Shown: positions 37,973-46,395 of the stretch, piece after piece
Numbering within the stretch: the first letter of the stretch is position 1
Layout: each line of letters opens with the position of its first letter
Assembly (NCBI GenBank): GCA_903834185.1
Contig: CAILHX010000006.1
Span: forward strand, 1 to 64,000
Origin: an uncultured Methylophilaceae bacterium
GTDB lineage: Bacteria; Pseudomonadota; Gammaproteobacteria; Burkholderiales; Methylophilaceae
DNA: 64,000 bases
Direction: 5' to 3'
The notes under the pieces: generated by a model
The model's input: the letters and a program-made list of their open reading frames with translations, nothing else
Told to the model about the DNA's origin: nothing
The model's database searches: none
Translations under genes and position numbers: made by a program

Positions 37973-39431
37973 AAACGAAAACACATTCACTGCCGCTAGA
38001 TTAGGCTTGAGATACGGCTTGCTGGGTTTTTCCATACTGCTGCTGAGTGGTTGTGCCAACCTGATGGGCATCATGCCTTTCTCCAAGCCGGAAGTGGAGA
38101 CGCCCCAAGCCTGGCCGTCATTGCCGCAGAATGCCGTGGCAGCGAGCGATGTGGAATGGTGGAAGCTGTATCATGATGACACCTTGAATGCACTGGTGGC
38201 AGAAGGACTGGAACATAATCATGACATCGCGCTGGCTGCTGCCAGAATTGAGCAGGCACGTGCACAAGTGACCTTGGCAAGTGCTGATCAAGACCCTACT
38301 GCATATGCCAATTTCGGGCCTACGTATAATCAGAACTCGCAATCGGATACCTTTAAACTGCCCAGACGAACCAGGCAATGGGATGCCAAGCTCAATGTTT
38401 CCTACGAGGTAGACTTGTGGGGAAAGTACAGTCGTGCCACCGAAGCGGCCAGGGCTGATTTGCTGGCGAGCGAATCAGCACAGGACACGGTAAGAAATAC
38501 GCTGACTGCGCAACTGGTTCAGGGGTATTTCGCGATTCAGGCGTTGGACAAGCAGATCATGGTTGCGCAGCGCACAGAAGAAACGCGCAGGGATTCACTG
38601 AAGTTGCAACAAATGAGACTGGATGCCGGTATCTCGTCAGAGTTTGAAGTACGGCAATTGGAAGCTGATCTGGCTGCCGTACAGGCAGAGATACCTGCGC
38701 TCAAGAACCAGCGCGTGCAGCAGAACAATGCCTTGACCGTATTGCTCGGCCGGTCACCCAAAGTCATGGTGGAAAATAGCATAGCTACCGCAGATACAGC
38801 GGTGACGCCCGAAAATGTAGTTCCTGCCGGCTTGCCGTCGGAACTGCTGCTGCGCCGACCTGACCTGCGTGAAGCGGAGCAGAGGCTGGAAGCAGCCAAC
38901 GGCCGTGTTGCTGTGGCGCGTACCGCTTATTATCCATCCATTACGCTAACGGGTTTCTTTGGTGGTGAGAGCCAGTCATTGAGTGACCTGTTTTTGGGAC
39001 CGGCGCGTATATTCAGTTTTGCGGCAGGTCTTACGCAGCCGATCTTTGATGGCAAGCGTATCGGCGCCTCGGTGAAGGAGGCTCAGGCAACAGAAGATCA
39101 GGCCATTGCTCAATACCGCCTGGCAATCGCAAATGCCTTCCGTGAAGTGCAGGATGCACTCTCGGCGCAACAAGCGGCAAGAGAGATACAAATGGCCGAC
39201 AGTGCCCGGGTAGCAGCTTTGCAGAAGGCATTGGGTCTTGCAAGATTGCGTTATAGCAACGGCGTATCCAGTCAACTGGATGTGCTGGATGCAGAGCGTA
39301 ACCTGCTGCAATCTGAGATTGACTTCATTGATGCGGAGCGTTTGCAACGTTTTGCGGTGGCTGATCTGTTCAAAGCCATGGGTGGTGGCTGGCACGCTGA
39401 AAAAACAGCTGCCGCAACCAAACCTGACTAA
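37962..39431 (+). CDS. Outer-membrane efflux factor, NodT/OprM type
   Basis: A TolC-like trimeric channel lipoprotein of 489 residues with lipobox LLSGC (Cys31). Two OEP repeats (about 75-265 and 285-475) carry SYEVDLWGKYSRATEAARADL, LLLRRPDLREAEQRL and YSNGVSSQLDVLDAERNLL. Its start lies 11 bases before the pump stop. It completes the three-part pump and is followed by a strong terminator. Confidence 0.95.
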   Translation: MSIKNENTFTAARLGLRYGLLGFSILLLSGCANLMGIMPFSKPEVETPQAWPSLPQNAVAASDVEWWKLYHDDTLNALVAEGLEHNHDIALAAARIEQARAQVTLASADQDPTAYANFGPTYNQNSQSDTFKLPRRTRQWDAKLNVSYEVDLWGKYSRATEAARADLLASESAQDTVRNTLTAQLVQGYFAIQALDKQIMVAQRTEETRRDSLKLQQMRLDAGISSEFEVRQLEADLAAVQAEIPALKNQRVQQNNALTVLLGRSPKVMVENSIATADTAVTPENVVPAGLPSELLLRRPDLREAEQRLEAANGRVAVARTAYYPSITLTGFFGGESQSLSDLFLGPARIFSFAAGLTQPIFDGKRIGASVKEAQATEDQAIAQYRLAIANAFREVQDALSAQQAAREIQMADSARVAALQKALGLARLRYSNGVSSQLDVLDAERNLLQSEIDFIDAERLQRFAVADLFKAMGGGWHAEKTAAATKPD

Positions 39432-39454
39432 GTATAAAGATTACCCGGGAAAGA

Positions 39455-39488
39455 CGTAAAAAAAGCTGCGTTTGCAGCTTTTTTTACG
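39455..39488. terminator. Bidirectional terminator between efflux operon and fadL-like gene
   Basis: A perfect 15-bp stem, CGTAAAAAAAGCTGC with its complement, around a GTTT loop. A and T runs on either side serve both convergent genes. Confidence 0.93.
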
Positions 39489-39517
39489 GGTTAGGAAAAT
39501 GCCCGATCTACAAAATT

Positions 39518-40819
39518 CTAAAAATTGTAAGTGACTTGTACGCTGAGAATGTTTACGTTACTGTCGTAACTGCCGGTTACAACATCCCTTAGCGCAGCTA
39601 CTGTTGAATCGGTGGTTTTGTTGAGGGAGGTGCTTTTGACGAAAATATGCGTGTAACCTACATCCAGATCTGCGGCCGGCGTGATTTTGTAGCTTGCACC
39701 GAACGCTAGCCAGATGCGGTCATTGTCGGGGATGCGCGCTGTGCGGGAAGCATCAGGAACCGGGCTTTCGTCATAAGCTAGGCCGCCGCGCAGCTTAAGC
39801 GCATCGTTCAAATGGTAAGTAGTACCTGCGGAAACACGCACCGTATTTTTCCAGTTTTCCACCGTGTTGCTGACCACTGCTCCCGAGCTGCGAATGGCGG
39901 TGAGATTGTTGAAGGTACTCCAGTCCGTCCATGTCAAATCGGCCATCACATCGAGTTTGTCATTAAGCTGGTGAAACAAAGAGCCGGAGAGGCTATCAGG
40001 CAAAGTCAGTTTGGCAGTGATGGCACCATTGGGGAAAGCGGCTACCAATGCACCGGGAGTTCCAGCCGGAAGCGTAAAGTCGACATTGCCCCCTAGCTTC
40101 TGATGCACCTGAGAGCGGTAAGCCAAACCCAGACGGGTGGTGTCGTTGCACTGGAATATGACACCCGCATTCCAGCCCAAGCCCCAATCATCGCCTTTGA
40201 GATGTGCCAAACCATCAAAATTCTGACGTAACGCGGCAACACCGGTCAGCGTGCCAATATCTACCGCATTGCTCAGCACTGCTGAAGCATGCATTGCCGA
40301 TACGCCAAACCCAAGAGATATCCGGTCGGTCGCCTTGAACGCGATGGATGGGTTGATATTGATAGTATTGAGTTCGGATTTGAGAGCCTGATATCGACCC
40401 ACCCAGCCATTTTCGTAGTCAGTCTTCAAGCCGAACGGAGCACTGATACCTAAGCCTAGCTTGATATCCGGTGTGATCGCTTTGCTGAAAAAGATGTTAG
40501 GTACAAGCGACAAGTCGCCTGCGTCTCCGCCATTCCCTCCGGCAGTATGCGCCCCCAGCGCCGAATGTGATCCGTTATTGCTGAACTCTGCTGAAGGGCG
40601 GATCGCATGTCCGGAGACGGCTAACTGCTCATCCGGCAGATAGGTCATGCCTGCGGGGTTAAAGAATATGGTGCTGGCATCTTCGGCAGCGGCTGGACCT
40701 CCGGCAAAGGCATTACCCATGCCACTGGCGCTTTGTTCGATCAGCGCGAACCCGGCCGCTGAAGCTGTCAGCGACGCAGTACTAAAAATTGCTGCAATTA
40801 AAACAGTGCTCTTTTTCAT
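39518..40819 (-). CDS. FadL/OmpP1/TodX-family outer-membrane transporter
   Basis: A 433-residue outer-membrane beta-barrel with a signal peptide ending ASA-AG. The N-terminal plug motif GFALIEQSASGMGNAFAGG and EDASTIFFNPAG are the FadL signature, and the C-terminal residue is Phe (VQVTYNF). These channels carry long-chain fatty acids or hydrocarbons across the outer membrane by lateral diffusion. The long-chain acyl-CoA synthetase gene 24 bases upstream, on the same strand, suggests uptake and activation of fatty acids. AGGGGGG precedes the ATG. Confidence 0.9.
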   Translation of the reverse strand: MKKSTVLIAAIFSTASLTASAAGFALIEQSASGMGNAFAGGPAAAEDASTIFFNPAGMTYLPDEQLAVSGHAIRPSAEFSNNGSHSALGAHTAGGNGGDAGDLSLVPNIFFSKAITPDIKLGLGISAPFGLKTDYENGWVGRYQALKSELNTININPSIAFKATDRISLGFGVSAMHASAVLSNAVDIGTLTGVAALRQNFDGLAHLKGDDWGLGWNAGVIFQCNDTTRLGLAYRSQVHQKLGGNVDFTLPAGTPGALVAAFPNGAITAKLTLPDSLSGSLFHQLNDKLDVMADLTWTDWSTFNNLTAIRSSGAVVSNTVENWKNTVRVSAGTTYHLNDALKLRGGLAYDESPVPDASRTARIPDNDRIWLAFGASYKITPAADLDVGYTHIFVKSTSLNKTTDSTVAALRDVVTGSYDSNVNILSVQVTYNF

Positions 40820-40843
40820 TGCATCCCCCCTGTAAAAAGTTGA

Positions 40844-42652
40844 CTACAGATAACCGAGATACATCGCTTCGTATTCTTGTCGGTAACGATCTAAAACGTC
40901 TGTGCGCTTTAATTTCTGCGTGGCTGTCAGCAAGCCATTTTCTGTGGACCAAGCCTCTGCAATCAACGTAATTCGGCGGATTTTCGCATAACCGGGAAAA
41001 TGTTTCATCTGCGCGTCTATTCTGGACAAAACGAATTGTTTTGCCTGCGGGCTTTGCAACACATCCGGCCATGAGCTTCCGAAATCCGTCGTTGCTGTCG
41101 CTATGCGCCATTGTTCATGGTTTAGCACAGCCAGTGCACTTAAATAAGCTTTTCCTTCGCCTACCACCATGACCTGCTCGAATAAGGGATCATTCTGGGT
41201 CGCGGCTTCTATATCCACCGGGGGTACTTTTTCACCATTGGATAACACGATGATCTCTTTGATACGACCGGTAATGTATATCCTGCCTTCATCATCTAGC
41301 CGCGCCACATCTCCGGTATCCAGCCAGCCATCTTCGGTGCAGATCGCCTTGGTCGCTTCGGGGTTGTTCCAATAGCCTTGCATCAAATGCGGGCCTTTGG
41401 TGAGCAACGCCCCATTCTCGGCGATACGCACCTGAATGCCGGGAATGATCTTGCCTACACTTGCTGGCTGGTTGTCGGCAACACGGTTGACGCTGATGAC
41501 CGGGCTGGTTTCGGTGAGACCGTAACCTTGCAGTATCGGTAATCCCAGACCGATAAAAACTCTGGAGATATCAGGCGATAATGCGGCTCCACCGGAAATG
41601 GAGAAACGTAAATGTCCGCCGAGCTTACCAAGTACCTTATCGGCTACCAGTCGCTTGCACAAAGGCCATAGCAATAATCGTGGATGCCAGGATTTGCGCT
41701 TTTGCTGATACTCAAAACGATGGTGCCCGACCTTTACCGCCAGTTTGAATAACACGGTCATCATGCGAGGTGCCTGGCCCAGTTTCTGATTTATCCCTGC
41801 AAGAATGCGCTCATAGACGCGAGGTACGCAAATGATCAATGTCGGCTTGATGGTAATCAGGTCTTCCTGCAACTGCTGCATCGAGCGTGCATAGACCAGT
41901 GTCGCGCCTGCCATGACCAACAGGTAATAACCGATGGCGCGCTCAAGGATGTGCGACAAGGGCAGGAACGAGAGGAAAATATCGTCAATGAACACATCGA
42001 ACGTCTGCAACGACCCCCATGCGTTATAAAGCAGGTTGGCGTGACTGAGCATCACCCCTTTGGGGTTGCCGGTGGTGCCGGAGGTGTAAATGATGGAGGC
42101 TAGTTGCTGTGGGTCGGTACTAAGGTGCTGAAATTCCTTGTTACCATGACCCAGCCACTCGCTGGCACTGCGCAACAAGGGGTTGCCGTCCGTCACAGCT
42201 CTCAGGCAAATGACACGCGTCAGGCTGGAAACATTCGCACAAGCAGCGCTCAGTCGAGTCCAGTGCTGCCCACTGTCCAGTAGCAACAGTTTGGCACCGC
42301 AATCCTGTAATACATAAGCGACGTTTTCTGCACGATCCGAGGTGTACAGTGGCACAGTGACCAATCCCAGCCCCAAAGCTGCCTGATCGAATATCACCCA
42401 TTCGGGACAGTTTCTGAGCATGACTGCGATCCGGTCACCGGGTTGCAGTCCTTCTGCTTGCAAGGCCGCTTGCCACAATCCTATCTGCTCCAGTGCCTGT
42501 GACCAGGTGATCGCTTGCCAGCGCTGCTCAACTTGCTCGAAGTAATGACAAAACTTCTTTTCCGGATGGCGTAGTGCACGCTGATGAAATAAGCCATCCA
42601 GAGTCAAAGCCTGTTCAGGATGTATGATGTCTTTGGTCGTGAACTTATGCAT
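40844..42652 (-). CDS. Long-chain acyl-CoA synthetase (AMP-forming)
   Basis: A 602-residue ANL-superfamily enzyme with IIYTSGTTGNPKGVMLSH (AMP-binding P-loop), YGLTETSPVIS, DTGDVARLDDEGRIYITGR and the C-terminal Lys loop KLKRTDVLDRY. The pattern fits the bacterial FadD15-like long-chain group. It activates fatty acids for lipid synthesis or degradation. It forms a likely operon with the FadL-family gene. Which chain lengths it uses cannot be told from the sequence. Confidence 0.88.
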   Translation of the reverse strand: MHKFTTKDIIHPEQALTLDGLFHQRALRHPEKKFCHYFEQVEQRWQAITWSQALEQIGLWQAALQAEGLQPGDRIAVMLRNCPEWVIFDQAALGLGLVTVPLYTSDRAENVAYVLQDCGAKLLLLDSGQHWTRLSAACANVSSLTRVICLRAVTDGNPLLRSASEWLGHGNKEFQHLSTDPQQLASIIYTSGTTGNPKGVMLSHANLLYNAWGSLQTFDVFIDDIFLSFLPLSHILERAIGYYLLVMAGATLVYARSMQQLQEDLITIKPTLIICVPRVYERILAGINQKLGQAPRMMTVLFKLAVKVGHHRFEYQQKRKSWHPRLLLWPLCKRLVADKVLGKLGGHLRFSISGGAALSPDISRVFIGLGLPILQGYGLTETSPVISVNRVADNQPASVGKIIPGIQVRIAENGALLTKGPHLMQGYWNNPEATKAICTEDGWLDTGDVARLDDEGRIYITGRIKEIIVLSNGEKVPPVDIEAATQNDPLFEQVMVVGEGKAYLSALAVLNHEQWRIATATTDFGSSWPDVLQSPQAKQFVLSRIDAQMKHFPGYAKIRRITLIAEAWSTENGLLTATQKLKRTDVLDRYRQEYEAMYLGYL

Positions 42653-42801
42653 GACGGCGAATTTTTAAGTTTTTATTGGGTGAGTGTAGACCAGTGTAAA
42701 GTAGTTTGGATTTTAAGTGGAGACTGGCTAATGAAAACCATGAGTCCAATTTGGTGGTTTTGGCACTGTGAATGAATAGGCTGAAGTAACACAATGCACT
42801 C

Positions 42802-42816
42802 GAACGTAAAACGTTC
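42802..42816. promoter_or_regulatory. Dyad GAACGT-AAA-ACGTTC upstream of pqqA
   Basis: A perfect 6-bp dyad with a 3-base centre, 55 bases before the pqqA start. It may be an operator or the top of the leader. Nothing gene-like was seen in 42653-42801. Confidence 0.4.
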
Positions 42817-42821
42817 TAGTA

Positions 42822-42835
42822 GGTGGGCAACCACC
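42822..42835 (+). promoter_or_regulatory. GGTGG-GCAA-CCACC hairpin in the pqqA leader
   Basis: A 5-bp GC-rich stem with a GCAA tetraloop, 35 bases before pqqA. Its stem bases are complementary to those of the hairpin after pqqA. The ribosome site AAGGAG (42857-42862) is eight bases before the ATG. Confidence 0.5.
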
Positions 42836-42870
42836 GTACCATTAACAATAATCCATAAGGAGATTTTATT

Positions 42871-42942
42871 ATGTGGACCAAGCCAGCTGCTACCGAAATG
42901 CGTTTCGGTTTTGAAGTAACCATGTACGTTTGCAATCGCTAA
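42871..42942 (+). CDS. pqqA: PQQ precursor peptide PqqA
   Basis: A 23-residue ribosomal peptide whose Glu15 and Tyr19 (in FEVTMYV) are cross-linked and excised to form pyrroloquinoline quinone. The peptide begins MWTKPAATEMRFG and ends CNR, matching the family, with the Glu-x3-Tyr spacing intact. AAGGAG lies eight bases upstream. It is followed by a hairpin with a T tract, so pqqA mRNA should exceed that of the downstream genes. pqqB starts 104 bases on. Confidence 0.97.
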   Translation: MWTKPAATEMRFGFEVTMYVCNR

Positions 42943-42956
42943 TCTGCGAAAGCTGA

Positions 42957-42986
42957 CAAAGCCACCGCAAGGTGGCTTTGTTTTTT
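42957..42986 (+). terminator. Strong hairpin terminator between pqqA and pqqB
   Basis: A perfect 10-bp stem CAAAGCCACC/GGTGGCTTTG with a GCAA tetraloop and T6. As pqqB-E lie beyond it, it probably acts as a partial terminator, or those genes have their own promoter. Confidence 0.92.
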
Positions 42987-43046
42987 ATGATGTATGCTTT
43001 AATTGAAATCTTAGTATTTTAATCAACAGAAGAGTCAAGAGAGTTT

Positions 43047-43961
43047 ATGCATATTCATGTATTAGGCGCAGGTGCCGGCGGCGGGTTTCCTCAATGGAAC
43101 TGTAACTGCCAAAATTGCGATGGCTTGCGTAAAGGCACCATCAAAGCCACCAGGCGCACACAATCTTCGATTTGTGTGAGTGCCGACGGCATCAATTGGG
43201 TGTTGTTCAATACTTCCCCGGATGTGTTGCAACAGATACAGGAGTTCCCGCCTTTACAGCCCGGACGTGCGATACGCGACAGCGGTATTGTCGGTATCGT
43301 GCTGATAGATGCACAGATAGATCACACCACCGGTTTGCTGATGCTGCGCGAGGGGCAGGTCAGGCGCGAAATATATTGCACTGATATGGTGTATCAGGAC
43401 TTGACCACCGGTAATCCCTTACTCAATATCCTGGGGCATTACTGCGGTGTGAATCATCACCCTGTACTGACCGATGGCAGTTCGTTCACAGTGCCCGGCG
43501 CTGACGATCTGAAATTTACTGCAGTTGCGTTGAAAAGTGCAGCGCCACCTTATTCCCCGCACCGTAATGATCCGCATCCCGGCGACACGATAGGGGTGTT
43601 GATCGAAGATACCAAAAACGGCACGAAATGTTTTTATGCTCCGGGCCTGGGCGAGATAGAACCGCATTTGCCGCCGCTGATGAAGCAAGCCGATTGCATC
43701 ATGGTGGATGGTACGTTCTGGACCAATACCGAAATGATGGATATGGGGCTGATGACTAAAAAGGCCCGCGACATCGGGCACAATCCGCAATCCGGCCCGG
43801 GCGGCATGATAGAAGTACTGGATGGGTATCCCGAAGCCCGCCGCGTGTTGATTCATATCAACAATACCAACCCGATTCTGCGGGAAGATTCGGCGGAACG
43901 TGCCGTGTTGAACAAGCATGGCATCGAGGTTGCCTATGATGGTATGGACATCGTTTTATGA
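43047..43961 (+). CDS. pqqB: PQQ biosynthesis protein PqqB
   Basis: A metallo-beta-lactamase-fold protein of 304 residues that acts on the cross-linked tyrosine during PQQ synthesis. The family start HVLGAGAGGGFPQWNCNC is followed by IDAQIDHTTGLL, with a modified metal motif, and the C-terminal segments FWTNTEMM and RVLIHINNTNPIL. GAGAG precedes ATG 43047. The next gene, pqqC, starts 34 bases after its stop. Confidence 0.97.
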   Translation: MHIHVLGAGAGGGFPQWNCNCQNCDGLRKGTIKATRRTQSSICVSADGINWVLFNTSPDVLQQIQEFPPLQPGRAIRDSGIVGIVLIDAQIDHTTGLLMLREGQVRREIYCTDMVYQDLTTGNPLLNILGHYCGVNHHPVLTDGSSFTVPGADDLKFTAVALKSAAPPYSPHRNDPHPGDTIGVLIEDTKNGTKCFYAPGLGEIEPHLPPLMKQADCIMVDGTFWTNTEMMDMGLMTKKARDIGHNPQSGPGGMIEVLDGYPEARRVLIHINNTNPILREDSAERAVLNKHGIEVAYDGMDIVL

Positions 43962-43995
43962 AATTTAAAATTGGATTATTGGGGAGTTGGCAGCA

Positions 43996-44748
43996 ATGAC
44001 TGAGAAACTGAAACCCTGGAGCAGGGAAGAGTTTGAAGAGAAATTACGTGAAAAAGGTAAGGGATACCATATTTATCACCCGTTTCACGTGATGATGTAT
44101 GAAGGCAAGCTGAGCAAAGAGCAGTTGCAGTGTTGGGTTGCCAACCGCTTCTATTACCAGATAGGTATCCCGCAAAAAGATGCGGCGATCTTGTCCAATT
44201 GCCCGGACAAAGAAGTGCGCAAACAGTGGATAGTGCGTATTACCGACCATGATGGCGTGGGCGATGCCGAGGGCGGCATTGAGGCGTGGATCAAGCTGGG
44301 GCAGGCTGTGGGCCTCAGTCGGGACGACGTGACATCATTGCGCATGGTGAGTCCGGGGGTTCGCTTCGCGGTGGATGCCTATATCAACTTTGCTCGTCAG
44401 CGGCCATGGCAGGAGTCTGTGTGTTCGTCATTGACGGAACTGTTCGCGCCGCATATACACCAGCAGCGGATCAGCTCCTGGCCGACCATGTATCCGTGGA
44501 TAAAGGAAGAGGGATTAACCTATTTCAAGAAACGTCTGACGGAAGCACGTCGCGACGTGGAACAGGGCTTGAGTGTGACTCTGGACTATTTCAGCCAAAG
44601 CCGCGAGATGCAATTGCGCGCGCTGGAAATTCTGCAATTCAAACTCGATATTCTTTGGGTGATTGCCGATTCCATCATGCTGGCTTCTACCGACATCAAA
44701 GTGGAAGATCGCGATTATTTGCGTCAACCGGTGATTGAATTTAAGTGA
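43996..44748 (+). CDS. pqqC: Pyrroloquinoline-quinone synthase PqqC
   Basis: A cofactor-free oxidase that closes the ring and performs the final oxidation to PQQ. The all-helical protein (250 aa) has [36 protein letters not shown] and [21 protein letters not shown] with the catalytic His, Tyr and Arg positions. ATG 43996 has GGGGAG nine bases upstream and is preferred over TTG 43987. PqqC and PqqD are separate here, unlike the fused protein of Methylobacterium. Confidence 0.97.
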   Translation: MTEKLKPWSREEFEEKLREKGKGYHIYHPFHVMMYEGKLSKEQLQCWVANRFYYQIGIPQKDAAILSNCPDKEVRKQWIVRITDHDGVGDAEGGIEAWIKLGQAVGLSRDDVTSLRMVSPGVRFAVDAYINFARQRPWQESVCSSLTELFAPHIHQQRISSWPTMYPWIKEEGLTYFKKRLTEARRDVEQGLSVTLDYFSQSREMQLRALEILQFKLDILWVIADSIMLASTDIKVEDRDYLRQPVIEFK

Positions 44749-44758
44749 ACCATTGAAA

Positions 44759-45040
44759 ATGGAAAATAACATACAACATTCAGATATATACGCGATTGCA
44801 CTGCATCATCGCTTTCAATGGGAAGAAGCGCAGCAAAGTTACGTGATACTTTTCCCTGAAGGCATGGTCAAACTGCATGGTGGTGCAGGCGAAGTGCTGA
44901 AACGAGTAGACGGCAAGGCCACCGTGGGCGAGATCGTGGCCGAACTGAAAGCGGCTTTTCCCGATGCAGACGATATCGAGAATGACATTATCGGCATGTT
45001 CGATCTGGCCTACGGCAAGGCCTGGCTGCGCAAGATTTAG
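44759..45040 (+). CDS. pqqD: PqqA-binding chaperone PqqD
   Basis: A small winged-helix RRE-type protein (93 aa) that binds PqqA and presents it to PqqE. It has HHRFQWEEAQQSYVILFPEGMVKL and VDGKATVGEIVAEL, typical of the family. ATG 44759 starts 11 bases after pqqC; no clear ribosome site is visible, so translation may be coupled to pqqC. A TTG at 44735 inside pqqC is an unlikely alternative. Confidence 0.95.
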   Translation: MENNIQHSDIYAIALHHRFQWEEAQQSYVILFPEGMVKLHGGAGEVLKRVDGKATVGEIVAELKAAFPDADDIENDIIGMFDLAYGKAWLRKI

Positions 45041-45074
45041 GCCACAGCCTTTATTGAAGGACTAGGAGTAACAC

Positions 45075-46310
45075 ATGACACAGGCAACATCTTTAGCTGA
45101 ATCGGTTGTGCAAAAGGAAATACACGCACAAGCCCAAAACAATGGCGTAGCTGCAAATATCACCCATACCCAGCCGTTGTGGCTGCTGGCTGAGGTGACA
45201 TATCGCTGCCCGTTGCACTGCGCGTTCTGTTACAACCCTACCGATTACGACAAACATACCCAAAACGAACTCACCACAGAGCAATGGATCAATGTATTGC
45301 GTGATGCTCGAAAAATGGGGGCGATACAGTTGGGCATCTCCGGGGGCGAACCGCTATTGCGCGACGACATTGAAGACATCGTGATCGAAGCAAAAAAACT
45401 GGGCTATTACAGTAATCTCATCACCTCCGGTGTCGGGCTGACAGAAAAACGCATACAGGCATTTAAAGATGGCGGTCTGGATCACATCCAGCTTTCCATG
45501 CACGACATCACCGAAGAGATCAACAACTTCATCACCAGTACCAAGACCTTCGAGTTGAAGAAAAAAGTGGCGGCCATGATCAAGAATCATGGCTATCCCA
45601 TGGTACTGAACGTAGTCATCCACAGGTACAACATCGACCATATTCAAGAGATACTGGAAATGGCGGAAAAGCTGGGTGCCGATTATGTCGAGCTTGCCAA
45701 TACCCAGTACTACGGCTGGTCGCTGGTGAATCGCAACCAATTGATGCCGCTCAAAGAACAGATCGACCATGCGGAGAAAATTACCAACGAGTTCCGCCAG
45801 AAAGTCGGAAACAAGATGAAGATTTTCTTCGTGGTGCCCGACTATTTTGCCAATCGTCCCAAGAAGTGCATGAACGGCTGGGGCGAAGTATTCATGATCG
45901 TGACCGCCAACGGTGATGTGCTGCCTTGCCACTCGGCGCGCGTACTACCCAATATGGAGTTCCCCAACGTGCGCGACAAGGGCCTGGAATGGGCGTGGAA
46001 AGACTCTCCGGCATTCAATAAATATCGCGGTAACAACTGGATGAAAGAACCATGCCGTACCTGTCCGGAGCAGGCTAACGACCTGGGAGGCTGCCGTTGC
46101 CAGGCATTCCTGTTATCCGGCGATGCAGAAAGTGCAGACCCGGTATGCAGTTTATCGCCTAGTCATCATTTAATCGAAGAAGCGATCGAGAACTCCAAGA
46201 ATCCGGTGCTGCAGGCGCAGCCGATTATTTTCAGAACAGACAAAAACTCCAAGAAATACGCCAGCGGCGAATCGAGAGAGCGGGTAGAAGAGTTTCACGC
46301 GCTGCCATAA
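45075..46310 (+). CDS. pqqE: Radical SAM enzyme PqqE
   Basis: Forms the Glu-Tyr carbon-carbon bond in PqqA. The radical SAM cluster motif is Cys45, Cys49 and Cys52 (RCPLHCAFCYNP). The SPASM-type auxiliary cluster cysteines follow in the C-terminal half (PCHSAR, CRTCPEQANDLGGCRCQAF). At 411 residues it is slightly longer than most, with a roughly 30-residue N-terminal extension before TQPLWLLAEVTYRC. AGGAG precedes the ATG. It is the last gene of the cluster; no pqqF peptidase gene is seen. Confidence 0.97.
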   Translation: MTQATSLAESVVQKEIHAQAQNNGVAANITHTQPLWLLAEVTYRCPLHCAFCYNPTDYDKHTQNELTTEQWINVLRDARKMGAIQLGISGGEPLLRDDIEDIVIEAKKLGYYSNLITSGVGLTEKRIQAFKDGGLDHIQLSMHDITEEINNFITSTKTFELKKKVAAMIKNHGYPMVLNVVIHRYNIDHIQEILEMAEKLGADYVELANTQYYGWSLVNRNQLMPLKEQIDHAEKITNEFRQKVGNKMKIFFVVPDYFANRPKKCMNGWGEVFMIVTANGDVLPCHSARVLPNMEFPNVRDKGLEWAWKDSPAFNKYRGNNWMKEPCRTCPEQANDLGGCRCQAFLLSGDAESADPVCSLSPSHHLIEEAIENSKNPVLQAQPIIFRTDKNSKKYASGESRERVEEFHALP

Positions 46311-46342
46311 TTGCGTTTAACCACACCATACTGTCTATAATC

Positions 46343-46371
46343 AAAGGCGCACGGCAAGTGCGCTTTTTTTT
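46343..46371 (+). terminator. Terminator after pqqE
   Basis: GCGCAC-GGCAA-GTGCGC with flanking AAA/TTT pairing and a T8 tract, 32 bases after the pqqE stop. Confidence 0.9.
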
Positions 46372-46395
46372 GAGGTTTACTATTAATTCCTGGGC

